A stretch of 64,000 nucleotides of DNA from Maea johnstoni (lineage: Eukaryota > Annelida > Polychaeta > Spionida > Magelonidae): the NCBI GenBank assembly GCA_963942565.1, contig OZ012693.1, forward strand, positions 1,309,673 to 1,373,672, written 5' to 3'. The position numbers and the translations under genes are program-made. The notes beneath the pieces are model-generated. The model did not search any database. It was not told where the DNA came from and was given only the letters and a program-made list of their open reading frames with translations. Shown one piece after another: positions 52,179-63,410 of the stretch. Each line of letters opens with the position of its first letter. The first letter of the stretch is position 1.

Positions 52179-53210
52179 CTGAAAACAGAGAGAAAATACG
52201 TCCAGTAGAATCAACGCTGAGACAAAAACATCGCTATTCTTCAGTGGATACACTAACGATATGTAGCAAAAGCAGGAGTAACAGAAATTAATAAATTCAA
52301 AAAACATTAAATGATAAACAAATTAAAGTTATTGGATTCATTGTACTTAGTAATTCAAATAAAACAACCACAGTATATAAACTAAAAATCATAATTGAAA
52401 TATGCCTGGAACTCATCAATAACTTCTAGTTTATTAGATCAGTATCACTAACAAATGGCACTTTGTTTAAACTAAAATAACAAAAATAGGTTAATCTGTA
52501 CATAAAAAAATAAAAAGCATTTTTTAAATTCTATAATATACACATCTTTAAAATATGCAAATTATATGAGTATTCTAAATCAAGGAAAAGGAACTGACAA
52601 TACAACAGAAAAGCAAACAATAAATTCAAATCAAAAACAAACACATGCAGATCACCAATACCATGTATTATTTACTGATTCTATGAACAATATCATTATC
52701 TTGTGGTTTCATTGAATAGTTGGTGGAACAGTCATCTTATATTACAAAACAGAACACCATTTTGAAACAGGACACACAATCATGCCATCTACAGTTTAAC
52801 AGAGGAACTAAACTCCAACAAACACAGAGGGCACCACAGTCTGAAGTCAAGGTCAAGGCCATGAAGTTTGTATACATATCAATTACATACAAGACTAGAC
52901 AATAGGCCAATACAAATGCAAGAGTCAAGAACAATAGAAAGAGTCAACACTATAACCAGAGTCGTATAGTTATGTGAATACCATACTCCCTATGCCAGTC
53001 ATAAAATATAATTGGAAGTTAGAAAATCAAGGTAATTTAAGGTCATTTCAGGTTTGTCCCTGACAGTCAAAATCAATGCCAGAAATGACAGGATATATCA
53101 TAATTTACTTTCTAGAAACACGGATAGTGAAAAATTGTTAATTCCCCATGTCATTTGAAAATAAGTTTTGCTCTAGTTTGGTTTTGGCTTTTTGATTTGA
53201 ATTTGGAATT
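52179..53210 (-). other. Host gene intron, AT-rich
   Basis: No coding exon or repeat worth naming is seen. Confidence 0.5.
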
Positions 53211-53213
53211 TCA

Positions 53214-53415
53214 GCTATTGTTCCTTTTACTGCCATATTGAGGATAAGGTGCTAGACCTTGCAGTAAGTGGTTCAAGGAGTCAGAGGTCAATTGGTCACC
53301 AATTTTGTCTAAATCCTCATCTATAGCGTCATTGATGGTCTGAGTCGAACATCTACCAAGAAATGAGGATCTCAGAAATGTTTCACTCTTAGAGAGAAGC
53401 ACACTCACATATACA
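53214..53415 (-). CDS. Unidentified coding-like stretch in the host intron
   Basis: Minus-strand frame SETFLRSSFLGRCSTQTI then NDAIDEDLDKIGDQLTSDSL and NHLLQGLAPYPQYGSK, with a stop at 53211. Composition looks like protein rather than random intron. A CATTTCTTGGTAG acceptor precedes CSTQ, but the phase does not match the 61369 exon. It may be an exon of a nested gene, an alternative exon, or an old mobile-element piece. The family is not recognised. Confidence 0.3.
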
Positions 53416-53468
53416 CACACATGCATGCACACACACACACGACACACACACACGACACACACACACTC
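53401..53468. repeat. CA microsatellite with CGACACAC interruptions
   Basis: Runs of CACACA broken by two CGACACACA words. Confidence 0.95.
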
Positions 53469-54264
53469 GCATAAGTATTACTTATATACCCTGACCTCAG
53501 TGAATAACAATTTCAGAACATATCAAAGTACAAAATTTCTGAATATCAAGTTTAGATTTATGGTGCATTGCTAATGTGAATGGCTGCAAAAATAAAGTTA
53601 GGCAGTGTCTAAATGCTACTCATTACTAAACCACCTATTGAATATTAAGTGCAAGCCAAATATTGTCCTCATTACTATCAATTGCTAAAGTTTTAATGGG
53701 GTTATTAACTACAATGTGTTTTACAATTGGGCTGCCAGAAAAACAAAATATAGCTGGTGATGTAACAGTATTGAGTACACCCAAGCATACAACTACCCAG
53801 ATACTTTGATCACAAAGAAAACATTTCCAAAAAGACTTGAATGCCAGCCAGCTCTCATGGCAGGCCTTGATGGGAAGGTGGTGGGCTATTTATCTGTTAT
53901 AAATATTAAACCCTCTATTGGTTACAGAGTGGTGGCTGGATGTGCAGTTTGGGAGATTCTGGTGATATCTTTTTGATGGAAGGATCTCAGAGGAAATATC
54001 TGAATCAGAATCTTTAGCAGAACTGAACCAATAAATTTTATAATATAATTAATGCTTTTTTCCAATGTCATTGCCAAGGAACTACAGCAGGGATGGTATG
54101 TTTTCCTGCTAATTAAGTATGCAAAAACTGATAAGGATAGTGGTTCAACCTGTGCCAACATTATCATGGAAACCTGAATTACTCATTAATCATTTTATTC
54201 ATTACTAACCCTTCCAATGCTAAGGTTACTTTCGTCCAAAAAACAAGGAAGAAAATAGTTTTGA
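53469..54264 (-). other. Host gene intron, no feature
   Basis: AT-rich; short ORFs look random. Confidence 0.5.
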
Positions 54265-54352
54265 AAACCATCTAAACCCTGTCGTGTTGGTATTCATTGG
54301 ATAGCTCTTACTGAGTACTCCTAGATGAGTACCCATGTGCAAGGGTTTGTCA
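54265..54352 (-). repeat. Single unit of the P-like subterminal repeat
   Basis: On the minus strand it reads AACCCTTGCACATGGGTACT, then CTCAGTAAGAGCTATCCAAT and a CAACACGACAGGGTTTAG end. It matches one unit of the 7866/14565 arrays and lies about 39 kb from the right array. Confidence 0.75.
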
Positions 54353-55659
54353 TTTTCCAGTTTTTTTGCATCGTTTTGTATCAGCCAGAATAAGGGCAAA
54401 GAGTATTTATTAAATACCTGTTTAGTAGGTGCTGTAACTTGTGGTTGGGTGGGTGGGGGTATGGGATGGGGTTGCTGTGAAAATGCCTATAGCTTATGTA
54501 TGTGTGGTTGTGAATAAGCTCCAATTACCTCTACTTCGGGAAAGCAATTATCTGAGCTAATTGTACTATTTGTTTGTTTCTAATAGCAACAGTTGCCTAG
54601 CAACTCAAACTTAGACATGCCATTTGTAGTGAGGATGACAGTGTCAAAGCAGGGTCCCATTTCTCAAAACATGATCATCATATAAACTAGCACATAAATA
54701 CTTAACAAATTGCTGTACACTCAGTGGATTTAGGGCAATGTGTATATTGATGTAAATATTAAGAATGCATGTTTTTCAAACCACTTTGAGAAATAGTCCC
54801 AGTCTATTATAAGTAACTGTGTATAGGTGTCAGTCACGTCAATCACTTCACATTCAGTCCCATAGCAGTATTTCATGACCTGGCGAAATATTGAGTACCA
54901 GGGGAGTGATGAAACCAGCAGAACAATATTTTTTAACTTCCTATAATTTTAAATCTTTGGAGAAGATCACCATCATTTGACTCCTCATTGCATCACATTC
55001 CTCTATCAACCAATTCTAAATTATGTCACAGTTTCCATGAATTGATTTGAAGGAAAATTGTGAATTGTGTTAAAATATACAATATCCCTTTAAGTATTTT
55101 ACCAATTATGCATTCATTAAGAATATATAGCTGAAATATTTGTTCTATTTTAAGACACTACAGGTATGCATGGGTTAATGCAACAACATACTTGATAATC
55201 ATACCTCCTAGTTAATTATATGCAAAGTTATCCTAACTAAAGATCTTGGGACTTATTTTTTAGTGAGAGAACCAAATAAAACTTCTTTATAAAATATGAA
55301 ATATTTTCTCAATTTTTCTTCCCCACATATCCCTGGTACTCAATATTTGCATGTCATTTGTTGGCAGAGGTGGGCTTACCATGTGGGGACAAGTTTAGTT
55401 CACCTGAAACAAAATGTACATTATCAAATGAATTGTGAACAACTCTCTGTGTTCTTGATTAGAAATACCGACCCACATCACTTCCTACTTGACTACAAAG
55501 CCCCATCTATAGGATGTTTGATGAACTGCACACTGGTGGGGCATTGGATATCATATATAAGGATGGGGATGTTCACAGAAAGGATAGGAGTGGTTATTTC
55601 TTGAAAAAGGTGAGACTATAGGTGCAACAACAAAATGTTAATTCACAACGTTTTTAAGA
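54353..55659 (-). other. Host gene intron, no feature
   Basis: AT-rich. The ORF at 55296-55604 shows no domain and no splice support. Confidence 0.5.
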
Positions 55660-57065
55660 CAAGGATGATGGGGCACAAAGTGTCCAAAGTATGAAGATGT
55701 TCACCTTTTTGAGATGTTCATCCTATGTAGGTGTTCAACCTTTAGATAGAGGTGTTCAGCTTTTAGAGATGTTCATCCTATAGAAGAGTTCAAGCTATGA
55801 AGATGTTCAACCTATAGAGTTGTTCACCAGATTGAGATATTCATCCTATAGGGATGTTCAACCTTTTCTAGAGGTGTTCAACCTTTAGAGATGTTCATTC
55901 TATATAGGTGTTCAACTTATTGAGATGTTCATTCTATAGAGGTGTTCAACCTTTAGAGATGTTCATCCTATAGAGGTGTTCAACCTTTAGAGATGTTCAT
56001 CCTATAGAGGTGTTCAACCTTTAGAGATGTTCATCCTATAGAGGTGTTCAACCTTTAGAGATGTTCATCCTATAGAGGTGTTCAACTTATTGAGATGTTC
56101 GTCCTATAGAGGTGTTCAACCTTTAGAGATGTTCATCCTATAGAGGTGTTCAACCTTTAGAGATGTTCATCCTATAGAGGTGTTCAACTTATTGAGATGT
56201 TCATCCTATAGAGGTGTTCAACCTTTAGAGATGTTCATCCTATAGAGGTGTTCAACCTTTAGAGATGTTCATCCTATAGAGGTGTTCAACCTTTAGAGAT
56301 GTTCATCCTATAGAGGTGTTCAACCTTTAGAGATGTTCATCCTATAGAGGTGTTCAACCTTTAGAGATGTTCATCCTATAGAGGTGTTCAACCTTTAGAG
56401 ATGTTCATCCTATAGAGGTGTTCAACCTTTAGAGATGTTCATCCTATAGAGGTGTTCAACTTATTGAGATGTTCATCCTATAGAGGTGTTCAACCTTTAG
56501 AGATGTTCATCCTATAGAGGTGTTCAACCTTTAGAGATGTTCATCCTTTATAGGTGTTCAACCTTTAGAGATGTTCATCCTATAGAGGTGTTCAACCTTT
56601 AGAGATGTTCATTCTATAAAGGTGTTCAACTTATTGAGATGTTCATCCTATAGAGGTGTTCAACTTATTGAGATGTTCATCCTATAGAGGTGTTCAACCT
56701 TTAGAGATGTTCATCCTATAGAGGTGTTCAACCTTTAGAGATGTTCATCCTAGAGAGGTGTTCAACCTTTAGAGATGTTCATCCTATAGAGGTGTTCAAC
56801 CTTTAGAGATGTTCATCCTATAGAGGCGATCAACCTTTCTAAAGATTTTAAACCTGAAGAGATGTTCATCCTATTGAGATGTTCATCCCATAGAGCTATT
56901 CAACCTTTTGAAATATTCATCCTATAGAGCTGTTCAACCTTTAGAGATGTTCATCCTATAGGGGTGTTCAACATTTGTAGATATGTTCATACTAAAGAGG
57001 TGTTCAACCTGTACTAGAGATGTTCAACTTATAGAGATGTTCAAGCTATGGAGATGTTCAAACTG
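55660..57065 (+). repeat. 34-bp minisatellite, about 40 copies
   Basis: Unit TAGAGATGTTCATCC + TATAGAGGTGTTCAACCTT. Two half-units share GATGTTCA/GGTGTTCAA, so it arose from a 17-bp ancestor. The centre (55930-56800) is very homogeneous. The edges are degenerate, with variants such as TTATTGAGATGTTCATCC. It lies in a host intron. Confidence 0.95.
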
Positions 57066-58321
57066 TTGAAGCATGTTTAAACATTCTGTCACTACTTCAC
57101 TACTTCACCACTATATACCTGTTGTGGCCCAGCACACAGTCCTTATAGAAGCCATATTGTCACACCTTAGCTAAGGCTTATCTATGCGAATGCCACAAAG
57201 CACTGAATCATCAGAATATGCTGTAAAGCCAGATTTAGAGTTAGAACACAACTGTCATCCAGCTTAGCTTACACTGGTCCGGCAGGTGAAATAAATGAAC
57301 CATGGACACTGCTTACTTATTCTAAATGTGATGTTGAGGAATCAAACAAACTGTGAAGTACCTTACAGCTAACTGTATCTATACTAAATGTTTATACTTG
57401 GATGTTTTCCTTAATCTACATTGCAGGGCTGCAGGCTAAGGGATCACACTGCCTATTATAACTCACAACCATGGGCGAACTTTACTTACAATCACCAAGC
57501 TCCAGCATAGGACCTTTCTATAGTAGTCAGGCCGGAAAAGGAGAAATGAGTGTTAGTATGCGAGAATCTGGACTTATCCTTCCATTAAGGTCTATACATT
57601 CTGTGAAAGTTCGAGTTTTCCCTACATAAAGGAGTTTACAATCTGTTTAAGCCAGAATTTTCCTACAAAGGGTTTTACATTCTGTGAAAGTGAAGCATTT
57701 TCTGTACACAAAAGGTTTTACATTCCATGAAGTCAAAAGTTTTCCATACATAAAGCAGTTTAGATTCTGTGAAAGTCTAAATTTTCCTTACTTCAAGGGT
57801 TCTACATCCAGAGGTAGGTAACTTATAAATACTGTAGGTCTATGACATTAACTAACTGAATGTTTCCAGTGGCAGTTTAAGGGATTGGAGATGAGGTTGG
57901 AGGTGACCCTTACATGTGTAATACTTCAACTATGATCAATGTGTAATTTTTCCCACATAAAAAAATATTTCTGACATTTTACAAAGAGTGAGAAAACACA
58001 ATGAGACTGCTGAGGAGATCTATGATCTTCCCATGTCTATCACATGCAGGCACCCAATGAAATACACACATTCTAGGGATATACCTTACGGTGAATCCTT
58101 TATATCTGCCATAAAGAAGACTGTGGTAGCAGTTGTGATGTGCTACAATTCTAACCGGGGATGGCACCCAAGTGAAAAAGACCATTTCTATTCTCCAAGC
58201 CCAAAGACAGTAAGTTTGTAAGAATCCTCGTGTATTTATTTTCTTTCAGGTCAGGTAATGTAGGCTTTTATTCTGTTGTTCTAAGCCACCTAGCTACTGC
58301 ATTAGTCCCCTCCACCAAAAT
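57066..58321 (-). other. Host gene intron with a GC-richer patch at 57988-58221
   Basis: A + strand ORF of 78 codons at 57988 (AEEIYDLPMS...) and a minus-strand one overlap, but neither has a domain. Around 57560-57800, units of TTTACATTCTGTGAAAG with TTTTCC..ACA recur loosely. A 28-bp candidate micro-exon at 57495-57522 was rejected. Confidence 0.4.
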
Positions 58322-58552
58322 AAACCCATTCATGCCTGAAGAACCCAATGAAATTCTATCTTGATCTATGATATTTCAGAAAATAACTTTAGAATGAAGC
58401 ATTAAGTAACAACGTTTTTGAGACAGGGGTGGAGATTGGACTTTGTTGTGCACCACTTCTCCCTAAAATAAATTTTCAAAATATGCTCTTGTCAAAAAGA
58501 CAACGCCAAAACAGTGGGATAGTTTTGACCAATACAGGCATGAATGGGTTAA
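58322..58552. mobile_element. 231-bp MITE, AACCCATTCATGCCTG ends
   Basis: AACCCATTCATGCCTG at the left and CAGGCATGAATGGGTT at the right are perfect inverted repeats. TAA/TTAA lies at the edges, so a TTAA-type target is possible. No ORF. Confidence 0.75.
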
Positions 58553-59435
58553 CAGAAAGCTGTTCAAGAACTTAGTAAAATATCTTTTGAAATTTACTCC
58601 AATTGCAAAATCAGCCGCATGTTGATTCTACGCGTAAAATTTATGATTTCTTCTCAACATTTGCTTAAAATTACTCCCTGCTACATCTAATTAAGATGAC
58701 AGATTAGATAGAACTATTTACATTTAAGAATCTACAAACCAAACTCGAAGTCAAGACTCTGAGCAATTTGTATTCAATTGCAAAAGAATGATTGGCAATG
58801 AAATGAGGAATAAGAAGCAAACGTCCATGTATTCCTGTGCTTTCTGAAATATGAACCCATTTGCATCAGCAGTTTACACATGGTCCAACACTCTCAAAAA
58901 TAAAAGTACCATTTATCCGGATGACACTTTCCTGGGCAAACTCCAGGCATGAAAAGGTTAAATACAACTCTTTTGATGACATGTTTTTAGCCAGGATTTA
59001 GAGACTGGGTGCTCAAAATTGTCAATTGCAAGATATGTTGGGTGTCCAATTTTTGAAGGGAAATCATAATATATTCAGATAACAACCATAAACATGTATT
59101 TACTAAACGAGAAAAGGCAAAATATCTTATGCAATGTTATGGAAATTACATGGCGTGAAAATGGTCAATTATTTGCTTGAAATGGATGTTTTTTAATATT
59201 TGTCTTAAAATATTTGGGTGTCGTGGGGGGTGATTTTTGAGGATGTGGGTGTCCAAATGATGCCCAGACACCCTGCTGGCTAAGATGATGATATATTTGA
59301 TGATATATGTTGTCAGACTATGTGTGCATTTAGGATGCAAATGTGTTAAAAAGACCCTCTGCCGTTCCATTTGGTATTAGTTCCCAACTCCATTCTGCGT
59401 TAGTTCTATGTCTCACTTCACCCGGGGTTACTCAC
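58553..59435 (-). other. Host gene intron, no feature
   Basis: AT-rich, no repeat or exon recognised. Confidence 0.5.
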
Positions 59436-59607
59436 CATCTTGCATGGGCTGTCAGTGCCTAAAGAAAGGCGGGATCCTCGAGGCCCGTGGTGTGCCCCAT
59501 AGGGGGCGCCACTAGGCCCTCCGCGGGGGGCTCTGGGTAGTAGTAGTAGGCGGGGAGGGAGGGGGTGCTCTGGGCTTTGTGAAAGTCAGACTTTTCCTTC
59601 AGCGCTT
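59436..59607 (-). CDS. Host gene, alternative exon with C-terminus B
   Basis: Minus strand, between a CTGTCTGTAG acceptor and a CAAGATG|GTGAGT donor. In phase with the exon at 61369-61517 it reads EALKEKSDFHKAQSTPSLPA, then YYYYPEPPAEGLVAPPMG and LEDPAFL, with a stop at 59459. This gives a Tyr/Pro-rich tail. A good donor after the stop suggests it is a cassette exon: included, it changes the C-terminus; skipped, the reading goes on to the 52178 exon. Confidence 0.6.
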
Positions 59608-61368
59608 CTACAGACAGAGGTGACACCAAAACACATGAGGTGGAGGAGGAGGACGACAAAAACTGCCACTAGAGGGGGCTGCAGGGCGCATGCCACAGAG
59701 GATTGTGGGATACATGCTACTACAGGCATACATGCAACCATCAAAACTTTGCCCTCGCAGAAAATCAAATATCGTACCATTTTGAATATTGACTGAAATT
59801 GAACATAAGGTTTCAATCAATCCTAATCAAATCCAAGGAAGGCAGTCCCGACTGATGCAGGTCACACTGATAGTATGGACAATAAATGTAAATAATAGAA
59901 ATGCATTTTATGAAATAAAATTGATTTTTGACAAAAAGTAAATCAAAGTTGTGTTTCAAGTTCAAAATATTGAATTCTTTTTTTTTTAAATGTATAAGTA
60001 TTCTAATTTTGTTTTTATGAACAAATGTATCATTTTCTTCCAGGAGATTGTCAAAGTAAATATGTTTTATAAACGCATGTTCTTGAAATAACTGTTTTTC
60101 ATAGACAACGGAAATGTTTGAAAGAAACAATGGATGCTATAAACCAGCCTTTCTTGTCCTGATGGTTGCATGAGTAACATTGAAGCACAGAAACAAAAGC
60201 AAAGCACACTTAACAAAACTCTTTGGATGCCTTAAGGGCAGCATCAGAATCAATTAAAGCGAATACTTGTTATCTAGGTCATTAACTATAGTTGCACTTA
60301 AACCAAAATGTGCAGAAATAACAGTGATACAATCAGGCGTGAAAGTAGAACTTAATTCTGGCAAGTGATACATATAGCAGTGGATTTAATCAAGCTAGAT
60401 AATTGAACTTAAGAGTTTTTTAACATAAAAATATTATCCCATTCAGACTGTTTTGTTGAGAGGAGTCATTGCATGAGCAGTTTACAAGTAAAATTGTGAC
60501 TGCATGGTATTTTAGTTAATATAACAGTTTTTGTGTGGCATGTCATCAAAAAGCATTTTCCACTTACATATTTTGCTGAGGTACTAATTATTTTATATAT
60601 ATTGTTTGAATTGTATAATAGTAGAAAATTAACGACGACAATGGGAAATCAAGAATGTACAGTTAGAAATCTTTGACTGATTGAAAGAAATACAAGTGTC
60701 TCAAAAGGTGTTTGGCAATTACTAATTTGAATGATGAAAGTTGAGTTAATTCATCAGAGAATCGTTTTCTTTTTTATTTAATGAGACCTTTCAGAGGATT
60801 CACATGAGCACCAAAAAAATGGGCATATTCAAAAAACAACAAATCACAATATTACTTTTCTGCTACAGAGGCAATGACATTGAGGATAAGACGGAAAGTT
60901 CTTCCAAACAAACATGTTTATAAACCATGAATGAATAAACCAAATATTAGATAACTAGATAAATAAAAGACAGGTTGGAAATAAAATGGAGAGCCGGTGC
61001 AATATAAGGATATGGAAAATAATTGCCTTTTTTAATTTAGAAAAAAATATGGCAGTTAAGATGAGAACCCTCACATGAAACACAATGGCAAAAAACTCCA
61101 GATAGATGTGTATTTTCATATTTAAAGGAATACTGTCTTTAAAAGGACCTACCTTGCGACTAACAACCATTAACCTAGTATTCCACCAAATTAAAAAGTG
61201 GCATTTGAAATGCTTGACATTAAGTGGTGGATGTTTTGAATTCAAGCCCCCTTACCATCCCCCAACCTAAAATCTACACTTTAACCATTTAAAGATCCAG
61301 AGTTTAACGCCCAGTGTTTCTAGTGAGGGTTCTCAGAGATATTCCCTGGTTGAGTCTGGATAACCTAC
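59608..61368 (-). other. Host gene intron, AT-rich
   Basis: A GC-richer patch next to the exon (59608-59760) is followed by plain AT-rich intron. No further exon recognised. Confidence 0.5.
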
Positions 61369-61517
61369 CTGCTTGTTGCTTGCTCTTGATTGTGACCTCC
61401 TTGGCCAGAGCGTGTTTGATCACAAGTAAATTCTCCCTACGTTGTTTCTCCTCCAGGACTGAGTTATGGATATTGCTTCCTGTCATGGCAACCTCGTTAC
61501 GAGAGAACTCTTGCAAA
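61369..61517 (-). CDS. Host gene, internal exon
   Basis: 149 bp on the minus strand. Acceptor TTTTTGTTTCAG, donor AAGCAG|GTAGGT. With the two bases from the 61993-62129 exon it reads SLQEFSRNEVAMTGSNIHNS, then VLEEKQRRENLLVIKHALAK and EVTIKSKQQ, ending in phase 1. The LEEKQRRE...ALAKE part resembles the LQEQEKR...ALATEA segment near the end of PLEKHA5/6 proteins as I remember it. Confidence 0.7.
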
Positions 61518-61737
61518 CTGAAACAAAAACGAGCACCTATTTATTGTTTTATCTTAGATTTTTTAGATTACTGATTTGTATTTTATATGTATCTTATCTA
61601 TAATATATGAAGGCAAAGTATTTATCAGTTTTTGAATTACATCAACATTTTCACAGGGACCTCCCGGCATGAACGATTAACCCTTATGCTGCTGGTGGCT
61701 AATTTGCCAATACAATGTAACGCAAAATACCTGAAAA

Positions 61738-61815
61738 ATGATTGAAACCCTTGCACATGGGTACTCATCTGAGATTACTCAGCAAGAGCTATCCAATGAA
61801 TACCAACATGATTTG
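61738..61815 (+). repeat. Single unit of the P-like subterminal repeat
   Basis: AACCCTTGCACATGGGTACT followed by GAGCTATCCAATGAATACC, the same unit as in the 7866/14565 arrays, diverged. It lies in a host intron. Confidence 0.75.
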
Positions 61816-61829
61816 ATTTAAGTGGTTCT

Positions 61830-61992
61830 CAAAAATCGTTGTGTCCTTTTGCTTTGGGTGAAAGTAGCCTCAGCATTCTAGATGCAAATCTTTGTGTCCT
61901 TGTCCTTTGGACGAAAGTAGCCGCAGTTCTCATTAAAAGGGTTGAACCTAATCCAAAAATAGAAAACATAGAATCAAGGCTATTTGACGTAC
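61830..61992 (-). other. Intron with a 40-bp local duplication
   Basis: TTGTGTCCTTTTGCTTTGGG (61839) and TTGTGTCCTTGTCCTTTGGA (61891), each followed by GAAAGTAGCC.CAG, are tandem copies about 52 bp apart. Confidence 0.6.
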
Positions 61993-62129
61993 CTGTGTAC
62001 AGCAAGCATCTTTCGCACCTTTTCCGCTTTCCTGGCACGTGCCTGTTTTTCTTCCTCTGTCAGTTGTTCTTCCTCAGAGTCGGAGGCGACGTAGCGCTCC
62101 GGAATCTCTACCTTATCTGGAGCGTGCAG
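61993..62129 (-). CDS. Host gene, internal exon with IPERY motif
   Basis: 137 bp on the minus strand. Acceptor ATTATTTCAG, donor CACAG|GTACGT. It reads LHAPDKVEIPERYVASDSEE, then EQLTEEEKQARARKAEKVRK and MLAVH, ending in phase 2. The order PERY, acidic patch, then a charged helix ending KVRKML resembles the C-terminal VPERYI...KKVERIKTL block of PEPP-family proteins PLEKHA5/6/7. That likeness is from memory and needs a search. Confidence 0.7.
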
Positions 62130-62926
62130 CTGAAATAATGAGAACACGTGTCAGATCATTTCCCCTATGATTCCCTGAAACTTCAAAGCCCATTCATGTG
62201 TGCAGATTTCCTCAACCAGTGTCAATGACACTTTACAAAATCCCTTCGAGATTTATCATAAATTCACAAAAAATAATCAAAGAGGAGGAGTCTTGATTTT
62301 GGTTTTTAATATTCTATTTTTGCTGGAAATAGTTTCCAAAAAATATATATAAAATAATCATAATAAACTCTATCTCTAGAAATATTATCAATCCAGTCAG
62401 AACACATTTGTATTTTATAGGCAACAATGGTTTAACATGTCTGAAAACACAAATTTAGGGCCAGGAGCAATAATAGAAGTAAAATGGGTTTCTATCATGA
62501 ACACACGCATACTGTTATTCAAGAAATAGAAATCAGTGTCTATAAAAATGTATGTTCAACAGTCATGCACCTCATGTAAAATATTAAATTTTCTAGGGAT
62601 GGAAATCTACTCATGCCTGTCACTATTGTGTTAATTTAGCTGGAAAGAGGAACATGCTGCAATAGACAAAAAACATTTTAGACCAGAGAATAGACAAGGT
62701 TTGACACTAATGGAAATATCCTGAGAAAATGATATTCAAACAAATATTTGACCATTGTTGTCAATGTGTACCACATCCAATTCCAAGAGTCTTCTCTTAT
62801 TTTCCATGAAAGCGTACAAAAACGAAATCCTCTCTCGATCATTGGCCTTCACTGCTACTTAATTACCCTGAAAGCGTAAAAAAACAAAACCCTTCTCTGG
62901 ATCGTTGCATCATCACCACTACTTAC
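62130..62926 (-). other. Host gene intron, AT-rich
   Basis: No exon or repeat of note. Two similar stretches at about 62812-62845 and 62868-62905 (AAAGCGTA.AAAAAC.AAA.CC.TCTC) form a small local duplication next to the exon. Confidence 0.5.
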
Positions 62927-63079
62927 CACATCGTCAAACTCCCCGTCGTACTCGTAGTTATCCTGCAGGGTTTTGACAGATCCCCGCATGTACTCCGGGA
63001 TATCTATGCCCTCCTTTACCATGCCTACCAGAAACTCCATGTCCTTAATGGCCTGGTCGTCTTTCTGCCTCCGATTCAG
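62927..63079 (-). CDS. Host gene, first visible exon
   Basis: 153 bp on the minus strand, phase 0 at both ends. Acceptor GTTTGTAG, donor GATGTG|GTAAGT. Reads LNRRQKDDQAIKDMEFLVGM, then VKEGIDIPEYMRGSVKTLQ and EYDGEFDDV. It joins in frame to LHAPDK of the next exon. Charged and helical with acidic ends. The 5' part of the gene is beyond the window or in unrecognised exons to the right. Confidence 0.7.
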
Positions 63080-63224
63080 CTACAAACACAAGCGGGGGAA
63101 TCTACAGGATGACACTCAGACCTCGCCTAGTTCTTAACCCCCTCTATAGAACAACACACAAACCTTGCCTAGTCCACAACTCCCCTCGAGTAAACAATAA
63201 CGCAGAAACCTAGCCTAGCCACAA

Positions 63225-63410
63225 ATTGTCAAAAATTTAGACCATCCTAGGATATTTGGGTCACTATAATTATTTTGAAAAATTATAAATGGGAAATCTG
63301 GGAAACCCTCAGTCCATCGGCAGTTGCCATTTCACAAAATATGGACCTAGCTGTAAATCTTGCCAATACAACATCAAGATATTTTCAGAAAATATGGGCC
63401 ATCCTAAACT
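63225..63410. repeat. Partial copy of the 51707 MITE
   Basis: Same body and order as 51707-51952 (TTTGGGTCACTATAA, ATATGGACCTAGCTGTAAAT, ACAACATCAAGATATTTTCA) in the same orientation. The right end differs. Confidence 0.75.

Noticed and set aside
55660-57065. CRISPR-like appearance (short direct repeats at regular spacing)
   Set aside because: Both halves of the unit are conserved, so there are no unique spacers, and the sequence is animal. It is a minisatellite.
57495-57522. 28-bp candidate micro-exon on the minus strand (CTACTATAG acceptor, GTAAGT donor)
   Set aside because: Joining it to the 61369 exon gives a stop, and joining it after the 59436 exon falls behind that exon's stop codon.
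57988-58221. ORF of 78 codons (AEEIYDLPMS...)
   Set aside because: No domain, no splice pairing, and an overlapping minus-strand ORF of similar length. Probably a GC-richer intron patch.
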